Source: Pseudomonas cannabina (GTDB taxonomy: Bacteria; Pseudomonadota; Gammaproteobacteria; Pseudomonadales; Pseudomonadaceae). From it: 64,000 nt of DNA. The stretch is taken from contig NZ_FNKU01000001.1 of NCBI RefSeq assembly GCF_900100365.1, forward strand, positions 3,981,501 to 4,045,500, read 5' to 3'. This document shows, piece by piece, positions 54,902-63,884 of the stretch; the first letter of the stretch is position 1; each line of letters starts with the position of its first letter. The position numbers and the translations under genes were made by a program. The notes under the pieces are model-generated. The model did no database searches and was not told the origin of the DNA. It was given only the letters and a program-made list of their open reading frames with translations.

Positions 54902-56308
54902 ATGGGTCTCAATGACCAGTGGATGCAACGTGACCTCAAGGTCCTGTGGCACCCCTGCACGCAGATGAAAGACCACGAAAATCTGCCGCTGATACCGATC
55001 AGGCGTGGCGAAGGCGTGTGGCTCGAAGACTTCGAAGGCAAGCGTTATCTGGACGCGGTGAGCTCCTGGTGGGTCAATGTGTTCGGACACGCCAACCCGC
55101 GCATCAACCAGCGCATCAAGGATCAGGTCGACCAACTGGAACACGTGATCCTCGCCGGTTTCAGCCATCAGCCGGTGATCGAGCTGTCCGAGCGGCTGGT
55201 CAAGCTCACACCCGAAGGCCTGACGCGCTGTTTCTACGCCGATAATGGCTCATCGTGCATCGAAGTGGCGCTGAAGATGAGTTTTCACTACTGGCTCAAT
55301 CGCGGCCAGCCGGAGAAGAAACGCTTCGTCACGCTGACCAACAGCTACCACGGCGAAACCATGGCCGCGATGTCGGTCGGTGACGTGCCGCTGTTCACTG
55401 AAACCTACAAGGCGCTGCTGCTCGACACCCTCAAAGTGCCAAGTCCCGACTGCTATCACCGCCCGGACGGCATGAGCTGGGAAGAGCATTCGCGCAACAT
55501 GTTTGCGGCCATGGAACAGACCCTGGCCGAGCACCATGCCAGCGTCGCCGCCGTGATCGTCGAGCCGCTGATTCAGGGCGCGGGCGGCATGCGCATGTAT
55601 CACCCGATCTACCTCAAGCTGCTGCGCGAGGCCTGTGACCGCTACGGCGTGCACTTGATCCACGATGAAATCGCCGTCGGCTTCGGCCGCACCGGAACCA
55701 TGTTTGCCTGCGAACAAGCGGGCATCCGTCCGGATTTTCTGTGCCTGTCCAAGGCGCTGACCGGTGGTTACCTGCCGCTGGCGGCCTGCCTGACCACCGA
55801 CGATGTGTACGACGCGTTCTACGATGACTACCCGACCCTTCGCGCCTTCCTGCATTCGCACAGCTACACCGGCAACCCGCTGGCCTGCGCTGCGGCGCTG
55901 GCGACACTGGATATCTTCGAGCAGGACAACGTCATCGAGAACAACAAGGCGCTGGCGCAGCGGATGGCGACCGCCACGGCGCATCTGGTGGATCACCCGC
56001 ATGTGGCCGAAGTGCGCCAGACCGGCATGGCCATCGCGATCGAGATGGTTCAGGACAAGGCCAGCAAAACCGCTTATCCGTGGCAGGAACGCCGTGGCAT
56101 GAAAGTATTCCAGCACGCACTGGAGCGCGGCGCCCTGCTGCGACCGCTGGGCAGCGTGGTGTATTTCCTGCCGCCGTATGTGATTACCCCGGAGCAGATC
56201 GACTTTCTGGCTGAAGTGGCCACCGAAGGCATTGATATCGCGACGCGCAGTAGTATCAGTGTGGCGGTGCGCGAGAATTTTCATCCGGATTTCAGGGATC
56301 CGGGTTAA
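54902..56308 (+). CDS. bioA: Adenosylmethionine-8-amino-7-oxononanoate aminotransferase
   Basis: A 468-residue PLP-dependent class III aminotransferase that makes 7,8-diaminopelargonate in biotin synthesis. The substrate-binding and PLP motifs are present: WHPCTQMKDHE at the start, SSWWVNVFGHANP (near 50), YADNGSSCIEVALKMSFHYW, VEPLIQGAGGMRMYHP, IHDEIAVGFGRTG, and the Schiff-base lysine in CLSKALTGGYLPLAAC (near 287). ATG 54902 has GGAGA 8 bases upstream. It is isolated from bioB at the other side of the window, as usual for Pseudomonas, and is followed by REP sequences and rsmE. Confidence 0.96.
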   Translation: MGLNDQWMQRDLKVLWHPCTQMKDHENLPLIPIRRGEGVWLEDFEGKRYLDAVSSWWVNVFGHANPRINQRIKDQVDQLEHVILAGFSHQPVIELSERLVKLTPEGLTRCFYADNGSSCIEVALKMSFHYWLNRGQPEKKRFVTLTNSYHGETMAAMSVGDVPLFTETYKALLLDTLKVPSPDCYHRPDGMSWEEHSRNMFAAMEQTLAEHHASVAAVIVEPLIQGAGGMRMYHPIYLKLLREACDRYGVHLIHDEIAVGFGRTGTMFACEQAGIRPDFLCLSKALTGGYLPLAACLTTDDVYDAFYDDYPTLRAFLHSHSYTGNPLACAAALATLDIFEQDNVIENNKALAQRMATATAHLVDHPHVAEVRQTGMAIAIEMVQDKASKTAYPWQERRGMKVFQHALERGALLRPLGSVVYFLPPYVITPEQIDFLAEVATEGIDIATRSSISVAVRENFHPDFRDPG

Positions 56309-56334
56309 GGGCTGGAATTTGCGGCGTCGCGACT

Positions 56335-56430
56335 GGCTTATTCGCGGACAAGTCCGCTCCCACGAGCGGACCGGGCAACGCCGCCCTACTGTGGGAGCGG
56401 GCCGGGCGACGCTTCGCTTGCTCGCGAAAG
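56335..56430. repeat. REP cluster between bioA and rsmE
   Basis: Inverted blocks: ttcgcggacaagtccgctcc, and gtgggagcgggccgggcgac followed by gcttcgcttgctcgcgaa. This is the same class as 4733-4976 and forms hairpins between the two genes. Confidence 0.75.
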
Positions 56431-56467
56431 CGCTATCACAGAACAAACACTGGAACCGAGACATACC

Positions 56468-57187
56468 ATGAGACTGTCCCGCTTTTTCACTGAAACGCCG
56501 CTGAGCCTGGGCGAACACGAACTGCCTGAAGCCCAGGCGCATTACATAAGCCGCGTATTGCGCATGACCGAGGGCGATGCGCTGCAACTGTTCGACGGTT
56601 CAGGCCTGGAGTTTCGCGGCACGCTGCTGGAAGTCGGCAAGAAACGTGTGCGCGTGCAATTGACCGAAAGCTTTGCCGGACAGGTTGAATCAGGCCTGCG
56701 CATTCATCTGGGTCAGGGTTTGTCGCGGGGTGAGCGCATGGACTGGGCGATTCAGAAGGCGACCGAACTGGGCGTCAGCGAGATTACCCCGATCATCAGC
56801 GAGCGCTGCGAAGTGCGCCTCAAGGACGAACGCGCCGAAAAGCGTCAGGCGCATTGGCAGCAGATCGCGATCAGTGCGTGTGAGCAATGCGGTCGTTCGG
56901 TGGTGCCGGTGATTCATCCACCGATGCCGCTGTCCGACTGGATCAAACTCACCGAGGCCGACCTGAAACTGGTGCTGCACCCGGTCGCAGAACCACTGAC
57001 CAGCCATGCCAAACCCGCCAGCCTGGCCTTCCTGATCGGCCCTGAAGGTGGCTTGAACGAGGCAGAAGTCGATCAGGCACAAACCGCCGGCTTCCACGCC
57101 GCCCGCCTCGGCCCGAGAGTCCTGCGCACCGAAACCGCCCCGGTGGTTGCGCTGAGCGTGGCGCAACAGTTGTGGGGCGATTTTTGA
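56468..57187 (+). CDS. rsmE: 16S rRNA (uracil-1498-N3)-methyltransferase
   Basis: A 239-residue SPOUT-class methyltransferase that modifies U1498 of 16S rRNA in the assembled 30S subunit. The N-terminal PUA-like part begins MRLSRFFTETPLSLGEHELP. The SPOUT knot motifs are KATELGVSEITPIISERCEV (near 97), LAFLIGPEGGLNEAEVDQAQ (near 180, the SAM-binding loop) and LGPRVLRTETAPVVALSV near the end. It follows bioA after 160 bp of repeats. The length is normal. Confidence 0.95.
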   Translation: MRLSRFFTETPLSLGEHELPEAQAHYISRVLRMTEGDALQLFDGSGLEFRGTLLEVGKKRVRVQLTESFAGQVESGLRIHLGQGLSRGERMDWAIQKATELGVSEITPIISERCEVRLKDERAEKRQAHWQQIAISACEQCGRSVVPVIHPPMPLSDWIKLTEADLKLVLHPVAEPLTSHAKPASLAFLIGPEGGLNEAEVDQAQTAGFHAARLGPRVLRTETAPVVALSVAQQLWGDF

Positions 57188-57244
57188 CGGGGTGATCGTT
57201 CCCAGCGTTACACACACGTCCGAAAGAGCCAGGCACGCGCTGTT

Positions 57245-57405
57245 TTCGTAGGAGCGGATCGGGCGACGCTTCGCTTGTCCGCGAAGGGTTGCGGAGCAAC
57301 CCCAAAACGAGCCACCTCAGCTATATCTGATGTATCGAGGCGGCTGGCTTTGCTGCCGGTTCCCGGCAGTTCGCGGACAAGTCCGCTCCCACAGCCTCCG
57401 GCCAG
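57245..57405. repeat. REP cluster after rsmE
   Basis: gtaggagcggatcgggcgac at the left and its inverted partner ggacaagtccgctcccac at the right, with an inner hairpin (gccggttcccggc). This closely resembles the arrangement at 4733. No gene is seen in 57188-57453. Confidence 0.72.
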
Positions 57406-57453
57406 AATCAAAAGCGGACTTGTGCGTGACAGTTAGCGCTTTAGCCCCCCTCC

Positions 57454-58068
57454 TCACAGCACATAAAAACAGATCGCCACGAAGTGCATCAGGCTGCCGC
57501 CGATCACGAACAGGTGCCAGATGCCGTGAAAGTGGCGGATCTGGTCGTAGGCGAAGAACAGGATGCCGACGGTGTACAGCACGCCGCCGCCCGCCAGCCA
57601 GATGAAGCCCGCCGTGCCGAGCGCTGCGATCAGCGGTTTGACGGCCACCAGCACGATCCAGCCCATCACCGCATAGATCACGATGGACATGATCCGCGCC
57701 TCGGAGCGGGGTTTTATCTCCTGCAGAATACCGATCAGCGCCAGCCCCCAGACGATGCCGAACAACGTCCAGCCCCACGGCCCGTGCAGGGTCACCAGAC
57801 AGAACGGTGTGTAACTGCCGGCAATCATCAGGTAGATCGAAAAGTGATCAACCTTCTGCATGATCGATTTCGGGCGACCCTGAACGCTGTGGTAAATCGT
57901 CGACACGCTGTATAGCGTGACCAGACACACGCCATAGATCGCCATGCTGACCACTTTCCAGACATCGCCGTGCAGACTCGCCATCAGCAGTAACCAGATC
58001 GCGCCGACCGCTGCCAGCACTGCGCCGATCAAGTGTGACCAGGCGTTGAATTTTTCTCCGTGGTACAT
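57454..58068 (-). CDS. Hemolysin III / PAQR-family membrane protein
   Basis: A 204-residue inner-membrane protein with seven hydrophobic helices. It begins GEKFNAWSHLIGAVLAAVGA, with the conserved E-x-x-N-x-x-x-H of the YqfA/hemolysin III family. It also has VSTIYHSVQGRPKSIMQKVD-H (S-x3-H and D-H near 75-90) and FFAYDQIRHFHGIWHLFVIG near the end (H-x3-H). These histidines and the Asp bind metal in the family. The name hemolysin is historical; lipid-homeostasis roles are discussed. It is divergent from mdcR. Confidence 0.9.
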   Translation of the reverse strand: MYHGEKFNAWSHLIGAVLAAVGAIWLLLMASLHGDVWKVVSMAIYGVCLVTLYSVSTIYHSVQGRPKSIMQKVDHFSIYLMIAGSYTPFCLVTLHGPWGWTLFGIVWGLALIGILQEIKPRSEARIMSIVIYAVMGWIVLVAVKPLIAALGTAGFIWLAGGGVLYTVGILFFAYDQIRHFHGIWHLFVIGGSLMHFVAICFYVL

Positions 58069-58189
58069 CCGAGTATTGCCCTCTTGTCGCGAAACACTGA
58101 TTGCAGAGGCTCCGGTTTATTGAAACAAAGCGCAACGTATCTGTCAGTACAGGGCACAATCCGTTCACATAAACGATAAGCGCCACGAC

Positions 58190-59116
58190 ATGCAGATCGA
58201 TGACGAACTCACCCTGAAGAAACTGGAAATATTCCTCGCGTTCATGCGCACCGGCAATCTGGCCCGTGCGGCGGAGGCGTTGCAGACCAGTAACGTCAGC
58301 GTCCACCGTGCCATTCATTCCCTGGAAAGCGCCCTGCGCTGCCCGCTGTTCAAGCACGAAGGGCGTAACCTGACGCCGCTGGAAAGCGCTTATGTGCTGG
58401 AAGAACGCGCTCAGAAACTGGTGCAGGATGTGCTCGCCACCGTGGAACTGACCCGTCAGGCGGCGGGCTTTTCGGCAGCACGATTCCGGCTCGGGGCGTT
58501 GTATTCGCTAACAGTAAAGACCGTGCCGCAGTTGATCATGGGCTTGAAGATCCGCCGCAGCGAGCTGAATATCGACCTGATTCTGGGCTCGAACATCGAC
58601 CTGCTCTACAAGCTCAAGAACATGGAAGTCGACGCCATGCTGGTGGCGCTGGACGAGAGCACCAATGACCCGGATTGCGAGCATCTGGCGCTGTTTTCCG
58701 ATGACATCTTTCTCGCCGTCCCTACCGACTCGCCCTTCGCCGAACGCCACGAAGTCGACCTGAGCGACCTGCGTGAAGCGACGTTCATCACCCTGACCCA
58801 GGGCTTCGCCACCCACCGCGACGGCATACGGGTTTTTCAGCAGGCCGGGTTCGAGCCCAAGGTGGCGATGCAGGTCAATGACATCTTCACCCTGCTGAGC
58901 ATGGTCAGCTCCGGCGTCGGCTATGCGCTGCTGCCGGGGCGTATCGCAGCGGTCTATGAAAACCGCGTGCGCCTGATCCCGTTGCAAAGCCGCTACCGCA
59001 TGCAGCAACACATCGGCATGGTCTTTCTCAAGTCCAAAGAGCGCGATCCCAACCTGCTGGCGCTGGTGGCCGAATGCCGGATGTATGCGAATCGCCTGTT
59101 GGAGCAGGCGATCTGA
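58190..59116 (+). CDS. mdcR: LysR-family malonate regulator MdcR
   Basis: A 308-residue LysR-type regulator. The N-terminal winged helix is LKKLEIFLAFMRTGNLARAA followed by EALQTSNVSVHRAIHSLESA, and a periplasmic-binding-protein-like effector domain follows from about residue 95. The position at the end of the malonate cluster and the sequence fit MdcR, which activates malonate decarboxylase genes when malonate is present. It converges on madM with 10 bp between stops, so its control region is on the other side and it acts at a distance on the mdc promoter (which is outside this window). Confidence 0.88.
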   Translation: MQIDDELTLKKLEIFLAFMRTGNLARAAEALQTSNVSVHRAIHSLESALRCPLFKHEGRNLTPLESAYVLEERAQKLVQDVLATVELTRQAAGFSAARFRLGALYSLTVKTVPQLIMGLKIRRSELNIDLILGSNIDLLYKLKNMEVDAMLVALDESTNDPDCEHLALFSDDIFLAVPTDSPFAERHEVDLSDLREATFITLTQGFATHRDGIRVFQQAGFEPKVAMQVNDIFTLLSMVSSGVGYALLPGRIAAVYENRVRLIPLQSRYRMQQHIGMVFLKSKERDPNLLALVAECRMYANRLLEQAI

Positions 59117-59126
59117 TCGACACTGT

Positions 59127-59891
59127 CTAACCCACGATAGCGCGCACAAGGAAATACAACACCGACGGCCCGAGCAGGCAGCCCAGCCCGGTGTGGAAGG
59201 TGGCAGTCAGCGCGCCGTAAGGCACAAGACGCCGATCGGTCGCCGCCAGCCCTGCGGTGACGCCGCTGACGGTGCCGGCCAGGCCGCCAAAGACCATCGC
59301 CGAGCGCGGGTTGTCCAGCCCCATCCAGCGCGCAGCCATCGGTGTGCCGACCATCACCAGAATGGCTTTGATCAGGCCAGTGGCAATCGACAGTGCCATC
59401 ACATCGGAGGTCGCGCCCAACGCAGCGCCGGTCACCGGGCCGACGATATAGGTCACCGCGCCCGCGCCGATGGTGGTCATGCTGATTGCATCGCGATAGC
59501 CAAACACCCAGGCAATGCTCGCACCGACGATAAATGGCAGAATCGTACCCAGCAGCAGGGCAATCACGCCGATCAGCCCGGCTTTGCGGGCTTCGGTGGC
59601 CTGCACTTCAAAGGCGGTGGCGACGATGGCGAAGTCACGCAGCATCGCCCCGCCCATCAGGCCAATGCCGGAGAACAGTGTGATGTCGGCCAGCCCCTTC
59701 TGGCCACCGGTCAAGGTGCCGCCGACCCAGGCCAGAATCAGGCCAATGACGATGGCAATCGCCGAGCCATGTACGCGGCCAAACGTCAGGCGTTTTGACA
59801 GCACCACAGAGACCCACATGATGATGCCGACGAAGGCGAAAGCGGTGATCAGGCCGTTGTGCTCAAGTCCCTTCTCGATAAGTGGCCACAT
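59127..59891 (-). CDS. madM: Malonate transporter subunit MadM
   Basis: A 254-residue inner-membrane protein with about eight hydrophobic segments and many glycines (FVGIIMWVSVVLSKRLTFGR, SGIGLMGGAMLRDFAIVATA). MadM works with MadL as a sodium-coupled malonate importer. Its ATG is 1 bp past the madL stop, so the pair is translated together. It is the last gene of the reverse cluster running from mdcB (right edge) to here. Confidence 0.92.
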   Translation of the reverse strand: MWPLIEKGLEHNGLITAFAFVGIIMWVSVVLSKRLTFGRVHGSAIAIVIGLILAWVGGTLTGGQKGLADITLFSGIGLMGGAMLRDFAIVATAFEVQATEARKAGLIGVIALLLGTILPFIVGASIAWVFGYRDAISMTTIGAGAVTYIVGPVTGAALGATSDVMALSIATGLIKAILVMVGTPMAARWMGLDNPRSAMVFGGLAGTVSGVTAGLAATDRRLVPYGALTATFHTGLGCLLGPSVLYFLVRAIVG

Positions 59892-59892
59892 A

Positions 59893-60309
59893 TCAACGTC
59901 CCCCGGCCGGGTTGATTACCGGGGTCAGCAACTGCTCATCCTTGGGCAAAGGCTCACCCCGATTGGTGCGGCTGATCAGTGCGATGGTGCAGGCACACAG
60001 CACTACTGAACCGACCGCGGCCAGCACGGCCACAGGTCCGCCCTTCAAGGCGGTCACGACGTTCTGTTGCGCCGCCATCGCGACCACCACCGGAATGTAC
60101 AGCGCGCCCCAGAAACCGACGCCCATTTCGCAGTCCTTGCTCATGCCGCCGTGTTTTTCCATCCACAAACGCGCGCAGATCAGCAGGATCATGGCGATCC
60201 CGACCCCGCCCACGTTGGATTTGACGCCCAGCAGAACGCCGAGCATGTCGCCGAGAATCACGCCCGCGAGGGTGCAGCTAGCCAGTAGTGCAACACCGTA
60301 GATAATCAT
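59893..60309 (-). CDS. madL: Malonate transporter subunit MadL
   Basis: A 138-residue protein with four hydrophobic segments: LLASCTLAGVILGDMLGVLL, GGVGIAMILLICARLWMEKH, VAMAAQQNVVTALKGGPVAV and LAAVGSVVLCACTIALIS. Its glycine- and asparagine-containing region (GVKSNVGGVGIAM) is conserved in the family. It pairs with MadM for malonate uptake. It is separated from mdcH by 69 bp and followed directly by madM. Confidence 0.92.
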   Translation of the reverse strand: MIIYGVALLASCTLAGVILGDMLGVLLGVKSNVGGVGIAMILLICARLWMEKHGGMSKDCEMGVGFWGALYIPVVVAMAAQQNVVTALKGGPVAVLAAVGSVVLCACTIALISRTNRGEPLPKDEQLLTPVINPAGGR

Positions 60310-60378
60310 TGTTGTTATTCCTCTGTTCGCATTGCTGAGGTTGTTGTTTTTGTCCTTCGTAGCATCTGCATGGCGCCT

Positions 60379-61314
60379 CTATCGGCTGCGGCTGCCCTCC
60401 TCTCGCGACAGCGCGAGCAGACTGTCCAGACGCGCCGCCTGAAAGGCCAGCGCCGTTCCCTGCTGAAAAACCTTGCGCGCCAGCCCGGTCAGTACCGAAC
60501 CGGGCGGCAGCTCAATGTGCAGGCGCACACCGCGTTCGTAGGCGGTTTCCACGGTGCTGCGCCAGTCGATGACCCGGCACATGTTGAACGCCAGATCCTC
60601 ACGCAGCTTTTCGGCGCTCAGCAGCGGCCGCGCCGTGCTGCCACTGAGGTAGCGCACCTTCGGCACTTTCAGTTCGATGCGTGAAAACGCATCGGCCAGT
60701 TGCTGCGCGGGCGCGTCCAGCAAAGCGCAATGTGACGGCACGCTGACTGCGAGGCGCTTGACGGCTGCGGCCCCCGCCGCCTTGGCCAGTTGCCCGACCT
60801 GTTGCATCGCCTCGAAGCTGCCTGCGATGACCATCTGTTTGTCGGCATTGATATTGGCGAGGAACACCGGGGTTTTCGGGCTGTGTACCTGGCCGATCAT
60901 CGTCTCGACCTGTGCTTGATCCAGGCCGATGACCGCGGTCATGCCGTAGCCCTCGGGGTAAGTGCTCTGCATCAGTTCGCCGCGCAACGCGACCAGCCGC
61001 ACGGCATCGTCGAAGGCCAGCGCGTCACCGATGACAGCGGCTGGATAGGCGCCGATAGACAGCCCTGCGACGTAATCCGGCACACAGTCACGCGCCTGCA
61101 ACAGCCGGGCGCAGGCGACACCGGCGATCAGCAGGCAAAGCTGCACGGCGCGTGTCGATTGCAGTGCCTGAGAGGTGTCCAGCGCCAGAACATGTTCACC
61201 GAGCGCGTCGGCAGACTCTTGCAGGCAATCGCGAACCACCGGGTCGTCGGGCAACTGATGCAGCATGCCTGCCTGCTGCGCGCCCTGGCCGGGAAACACC
61301 CAAATGCTGCTCAT
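60379..61314 (-). CDS. mdcH: Malonate decarboxylase malonyl-transferase subunit (epsilon) MdcH
   Basis: A 311-residue malonyl-CoA:ACP transacylase-like enzyme that loads malonate on the decarboxylase carrier protein. The catalytic serine is in YVAGLSIGAYPAAVIG (G-L-S-I-G near residue 92), with the substrate Arg in VALRGELMQ and the catalytic His in SVPSHCALLDAPA (near 200). It begins WVFPGQGAQQAGM, which sets the start at ATG 61314, overlapping the mdcG stop by 4 bp. Confidence 0.92.
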   Translation of the reverse strand: MSSIWVFPGQGAQQAGMLHQLPDDPVVRDCLQESADALGEHVLALDTSQALQSTRAVQLCLLIAGVACARLLQARDCVPDYVAGLSIGAYPAAVIGDALAFDDAVRLVALRGELMQSTYPEGYGMTAVIGLDQAQVETMIGQVHSPKTPVFLANINADKQMVIAGSFEAMQQVGQLAKAAGAAAVKRLAVSVPSHCALLDAPAQQLADAFSRIELKVPKVRYLSGSTARPLLSAEKLREDLAFNMCRVIDWRSTVETAYERGVRLHIELPPGSVLTGLARKVFQQGTALAFQAARLDSLLALSREEGSRSR

Positions 61315-61949
61315 GCGCAGGCCTCGGCCAGATGCCATGGGTCGCTCACCAGCCGCGCACCGCTGACGGTCTTGAGCAGCACTCTTCCCACTGGCCGCGC
61401 CCATTCGCGCAATGCCACCGCGCCTTGATCAAGCTGGAGCTGAACATCGACGCGACAGACCGCTGTGTCCAGTGCTTCGACCAGCTCGGCAGCACTTTGC
61501 CGGGTGAACGGCACGGGGCTGCGCAGAATCAGGTCCAGATCGCTGTCCTGATGCAGCGCTGGAAAACCGCTGGCCAACTCAAACCCGGCACTGCCGCAAA
61601 TACCCCAGCCCCGCTCCAGCGCATCCATTACCGGACGGACCTGGCGCAGGGCGCGCAGCGCTGGCCAGTCCTGAATGTGCTCGCTTGGGCAATAGATCAA
61701 TTGTTCGGGAGTCACCCGGCGATAAACATCAGCCAGCGACATGACCGCGCCATAGCGCTGCTCACGTCCCCGGCCGCGTAACCCCACGGCGACCTGACCG
61801 GCTGGCATGGTCTGGCGACGTACCACCACCGGCTGCCCCGCCAGCACCGTATCGACCGCCCATTGGGGCGCATCGTCCGGCAAGGCCGACAGCGGCATGC
61901 CCCACAACAAATCATGGGGCAGCACGGCGAATACGTGATCGATCACCAT
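61311..61949 (-). CDS. mdcG: Malonate decarboxylase holo-ACP synthase MdcG
   Basis: A 212-residue phosphoribosyl-dephospho-CoA transferase that attaches the unusual prosthetic group, made by MdcB, to the carrier protein MdcC. It has a nucleotidyltransferase-like motif GWGICGSAGFELASG followed by QDSDLDLILRSP (G-S...D-x-D near 115-140). It overlaps mdcE upstream by 7 bp and mdcH downstream by 4 bp. Confidence 0.9.
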   Translation of the reverse strand: MVIDHVFAVLPHDLLWGMPLSALPDDAPQWAVDTVLAGQPVVVRRQTMPAGQVAVGLRGRGREQRYGAVMSLADVYRRVTPEQLIYCPSEHIQDWPALRALRQVRPVMDALERGWGICGSAGFELASGFPALHQDSDLDLILRSPVPFTRQSAAELVEALDTAVCRVDVQLQLDQGAVALREWARPVGRVLLKTVSGARLVSDPWHLAEACA

Positions 61950-62743
61950 TGCGCCCGCATCATCTGACGCACGTGTGCCGACGCCGCACGGTGGCTCGCG
62001 CCAAGGCGACTGCTCAGGTCGACGCCGCTAGCCTGCACGTCCTTGATCGCGCTGCTCAGCACAGCGCGCACCTGGGCCAGGTCATCCGCAGCGGGCTGTT
62101 CGATCTGGCTGACAGACAGGGTTTCCCACAGCAGGCCGAGGCTGGCGTAGCTGTCGATGTCGTAGGCCATCGGCGGGATGCTGGCGGCGAGTCTTTCCAG
62201 GTCCTCGACACTGCGCTGGGTGACGCGCGCGGCCGAGGCCTTGCCCATCGCGTGCACCATCACGCCGGGATCACGCAGTGCGATCAACCGATTGGCTTGA
62301 TAGCCGTGCGCCAGAAATGCGCCGGACATTGCCTTGCCAACCAGCAAGCCAATCACCGGATGCCCGGCCAGCCGCGCTCGCGCATAGCTGTCCACCGCAC
62401 CGGCCAGCGCCTGATGAATGCCGAGCGCTTCTTCGCGACGCCCATACGCCTGGCTCGGCACATCAACAATCGCAATCAGTGCACGTTTTTCGGCGCGCTC
62501 GCGATCCTGTTCGATGGCATCGTCCACTGCCCTGGCCAGCCCCCAGCCTTCCAGCAAGCCGACCTCGCCTTGGCGCGCCCGAGGAAAGCGGTTGTCCGCG
62601 TCGGCAACCACTGCCACAAAGCGCACCGGCTGCGCACCCAGCAGGCCATCGGCCACTTTAAGCGAGGCAGGCAGACCGCTGACTTCGCTCGCGTCTGCGC
62701 TCAACGCGTTGAACCAGTTCAAACCCCGTTGTGAATGGCTCAT
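61943..62743 (-). CDS. mdcE: Malonate decarboxylase gamma subunit MdcE
   Basis: A 266-residue subunit of the carboxyl-transferase/crotonase fold. It shows the oxyanion-type region GHPVIGLLVGKAMSGAFLAH (near 132) and the preceding IVDVPSQAYGRREEALGIHQ. With MdcD it forms the decarboxylase that acts on malonyl-S-ACP. ATG 62743 (MSHSQRGLNWFNAL) overlaps the mdcD stop by 4 bp; the upstream in-frame ATG lies inside mdcD. Confidence 0.92.
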   Translation of the reverse strand: MSHSQRGLNWFNALSADASEVSGLPASLKVADGLLGAQPVRFVAVVADADNRFPRARQGEVGLLEGWGLARAVDDAIEQDRERAEKRALIAIVDVPSQAYGRREEALGIHQALAGAVDSYARARLAGHPVIGLLVGKAMSGAFLAHGYQANRLIALRDPGVMVHAMGKASAARVTQRSVEDLERLAASIPPMAYDIDSYASLGLLWETLSVSQIEQPAADDLAQVRAVLSSAIKDVQASGVDLSSRLGASHRAASAHVRQMMRAQW

Positions 62744-63591
62744 GACCGGGCTCCTTGATAAAGAGTGCGCACACATTGCGCGTCGATTTGCGGTTCAGCG
62801 TCGAGGCTGGCCAAGCGTTGCAGGAACAACTCGTGTTGACCGCTGCGATGCGTTGCCGGTACGCCTTGTTTGAGCCAGTCGCTGACCTGTTGACGGATAC
62901 CGGCAACATCGTCGGCGGCAAAACCGTCCACCAGATCGCTGGCGAAACGCTGCTCGCCACCGGTCAGACTCCAGATAAACGGCCGGTCGCGGGAGTCGTA
63001 TTCTTCGATGCCCGCTTCTTGCTCGATCACCTGCGGGCCGTTGAGGCCAAGTCGGGCTTCCTGGGTCACCAATAAATAGCTGCACAAACCGGCAGCGATC
63101 GACATCCCGCCAAAACAGCCGACGCTGCCCGCCACCACGCCGATCACCGGCTGGTACTGGCGCAGGTCGACCATCGCGGCATGAATCTCGGCAATCGCCG
63201 CCAGACCCAGATTGGCTTCCTGCAAACGCACCCCGCCGGTTTCCAGCAACACAATGGCCGCGGTGGGAATGCCGTTGCGGTTGTCTTCGGCGGCCAGCTC
63301 CAGCGCACCGGCCATTTTCGCGCCGCCGACTTCGCCCATGCTGCCACCCTGAAATGCACCTTCGATGGCGGCGATCACCACGGGTCGTCCGTCAACGGTG
63401 CCTTTGCCGACCACGACGCCATCATCGGCCTGCGGCACGACGCCTTGCATCGCCAGCCAGGGCGACATGACGCGATCGAACGGGCCGAGCAATTCCCGAA
63501 AGCTGCCTGCATCCACTAGGGCGCGGGCGCGTTGGCGCGCACCAAGTTCGATGAAGCTGTGCTGGCTCAGCAAACGTGCGTTATCAGTCAT
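62740..63591 (-). CDS. mdcD: Malonate decarboxylase beta subunit MdcD
   Basis: A 283-residue carboxyltransferase-fold protein. Conserved parts are SFIELGARQRARALVDAGSF at the start, AAIEGAFQGGSMGEVGGAKM (near 80) and VAGSVGCFGGMSIAAGLCSY (near 150), resembling acetyl-CoA carboxylase beta. It is the catalytic partner of MdcE. ATG 63591 is preferred, since the family begins MTDNARLL-HSF. It overlaps the end of mdcC by 8 bp. Confidence 0.92.
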   Translation of the reverse strand: MTDNARLLSQHSFIELGARQRARALVDAGSFRELLGPFDRVMSPWLAMQGVVPQADDGVVVGKGTVDGRPVVIAAIEGAFQGGSMGEVGGAKMAGALELAAEDNRNGIPTAAIVLLETGGVRLQEANLGLAAIAEIHAAMVDLRQYQPVIGVVAGSVGCFGGMSIAAGLCSYLLVTQEARLGLNGPQVIEQEAGIEEYDSRDRPFIWSLTGGEQRFASDLVDGFAADDVAGIRQQVSDWLKQGVPATHRSGQHELFLQRLASLDAEPQIDAQCVRTLYQGARS

Positions 63592-63883
63592 GGTCGATCT
63601 CCTCGAAGCCCTGCTCCAGACGCAGGCGCACCACTCCGGGCGTTGCGCCGAAGTCATGAATATCGATGCTCAGCGCGGGCGGGGTCTGACCGTCGAACAT
63701 GCGCTCGAACAAGTGCTTCCAGCGCAGCGAGGCACCGTTGACCGAGGTCACCACCTGAATCGACAATTTGCCTGGCTGACCCGGCTCCAGCAGTACTTCA
63801 AGATCACCGGAACCGACCACACCCACCAGCGCTCGGCCTTTGGGCGGCTGTCCGGCGGGGAATTCAAAAGACAGGGTTTCCAT
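63584..63883 (-). CDS. mdcC: Malonate decarboxylase acyl-carrier protein MdcC (delta)
   Basis: A 99-residue carrier protein. It begins METLSFEFPAGQPPKGRALV. The prosthetic-group serine is in a region GNLEVL-like (here VGSGDLEVLLEP, near residue 26), where 2'-(5''-triphosphoribosyl)-3'-dephospho-CoA derived cofactor is attached by MdcG. It ends EEIDHD just inside mdcD. ATG 63883 overlaps or abuts the mdcB stop, in keeping with tight coupling. Confidence 0.92.
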   Translation of the reverse strand: METLSFEFPAGQPPKGRALVGVVGSGDLEVLLEPGQPGKLSIQVVTSVNGASLRWKHLFERMFDGQTPPALSIDIHDFGATPGVVRLRLEQGFEEIDHD

Positions 63884-63884
63884 T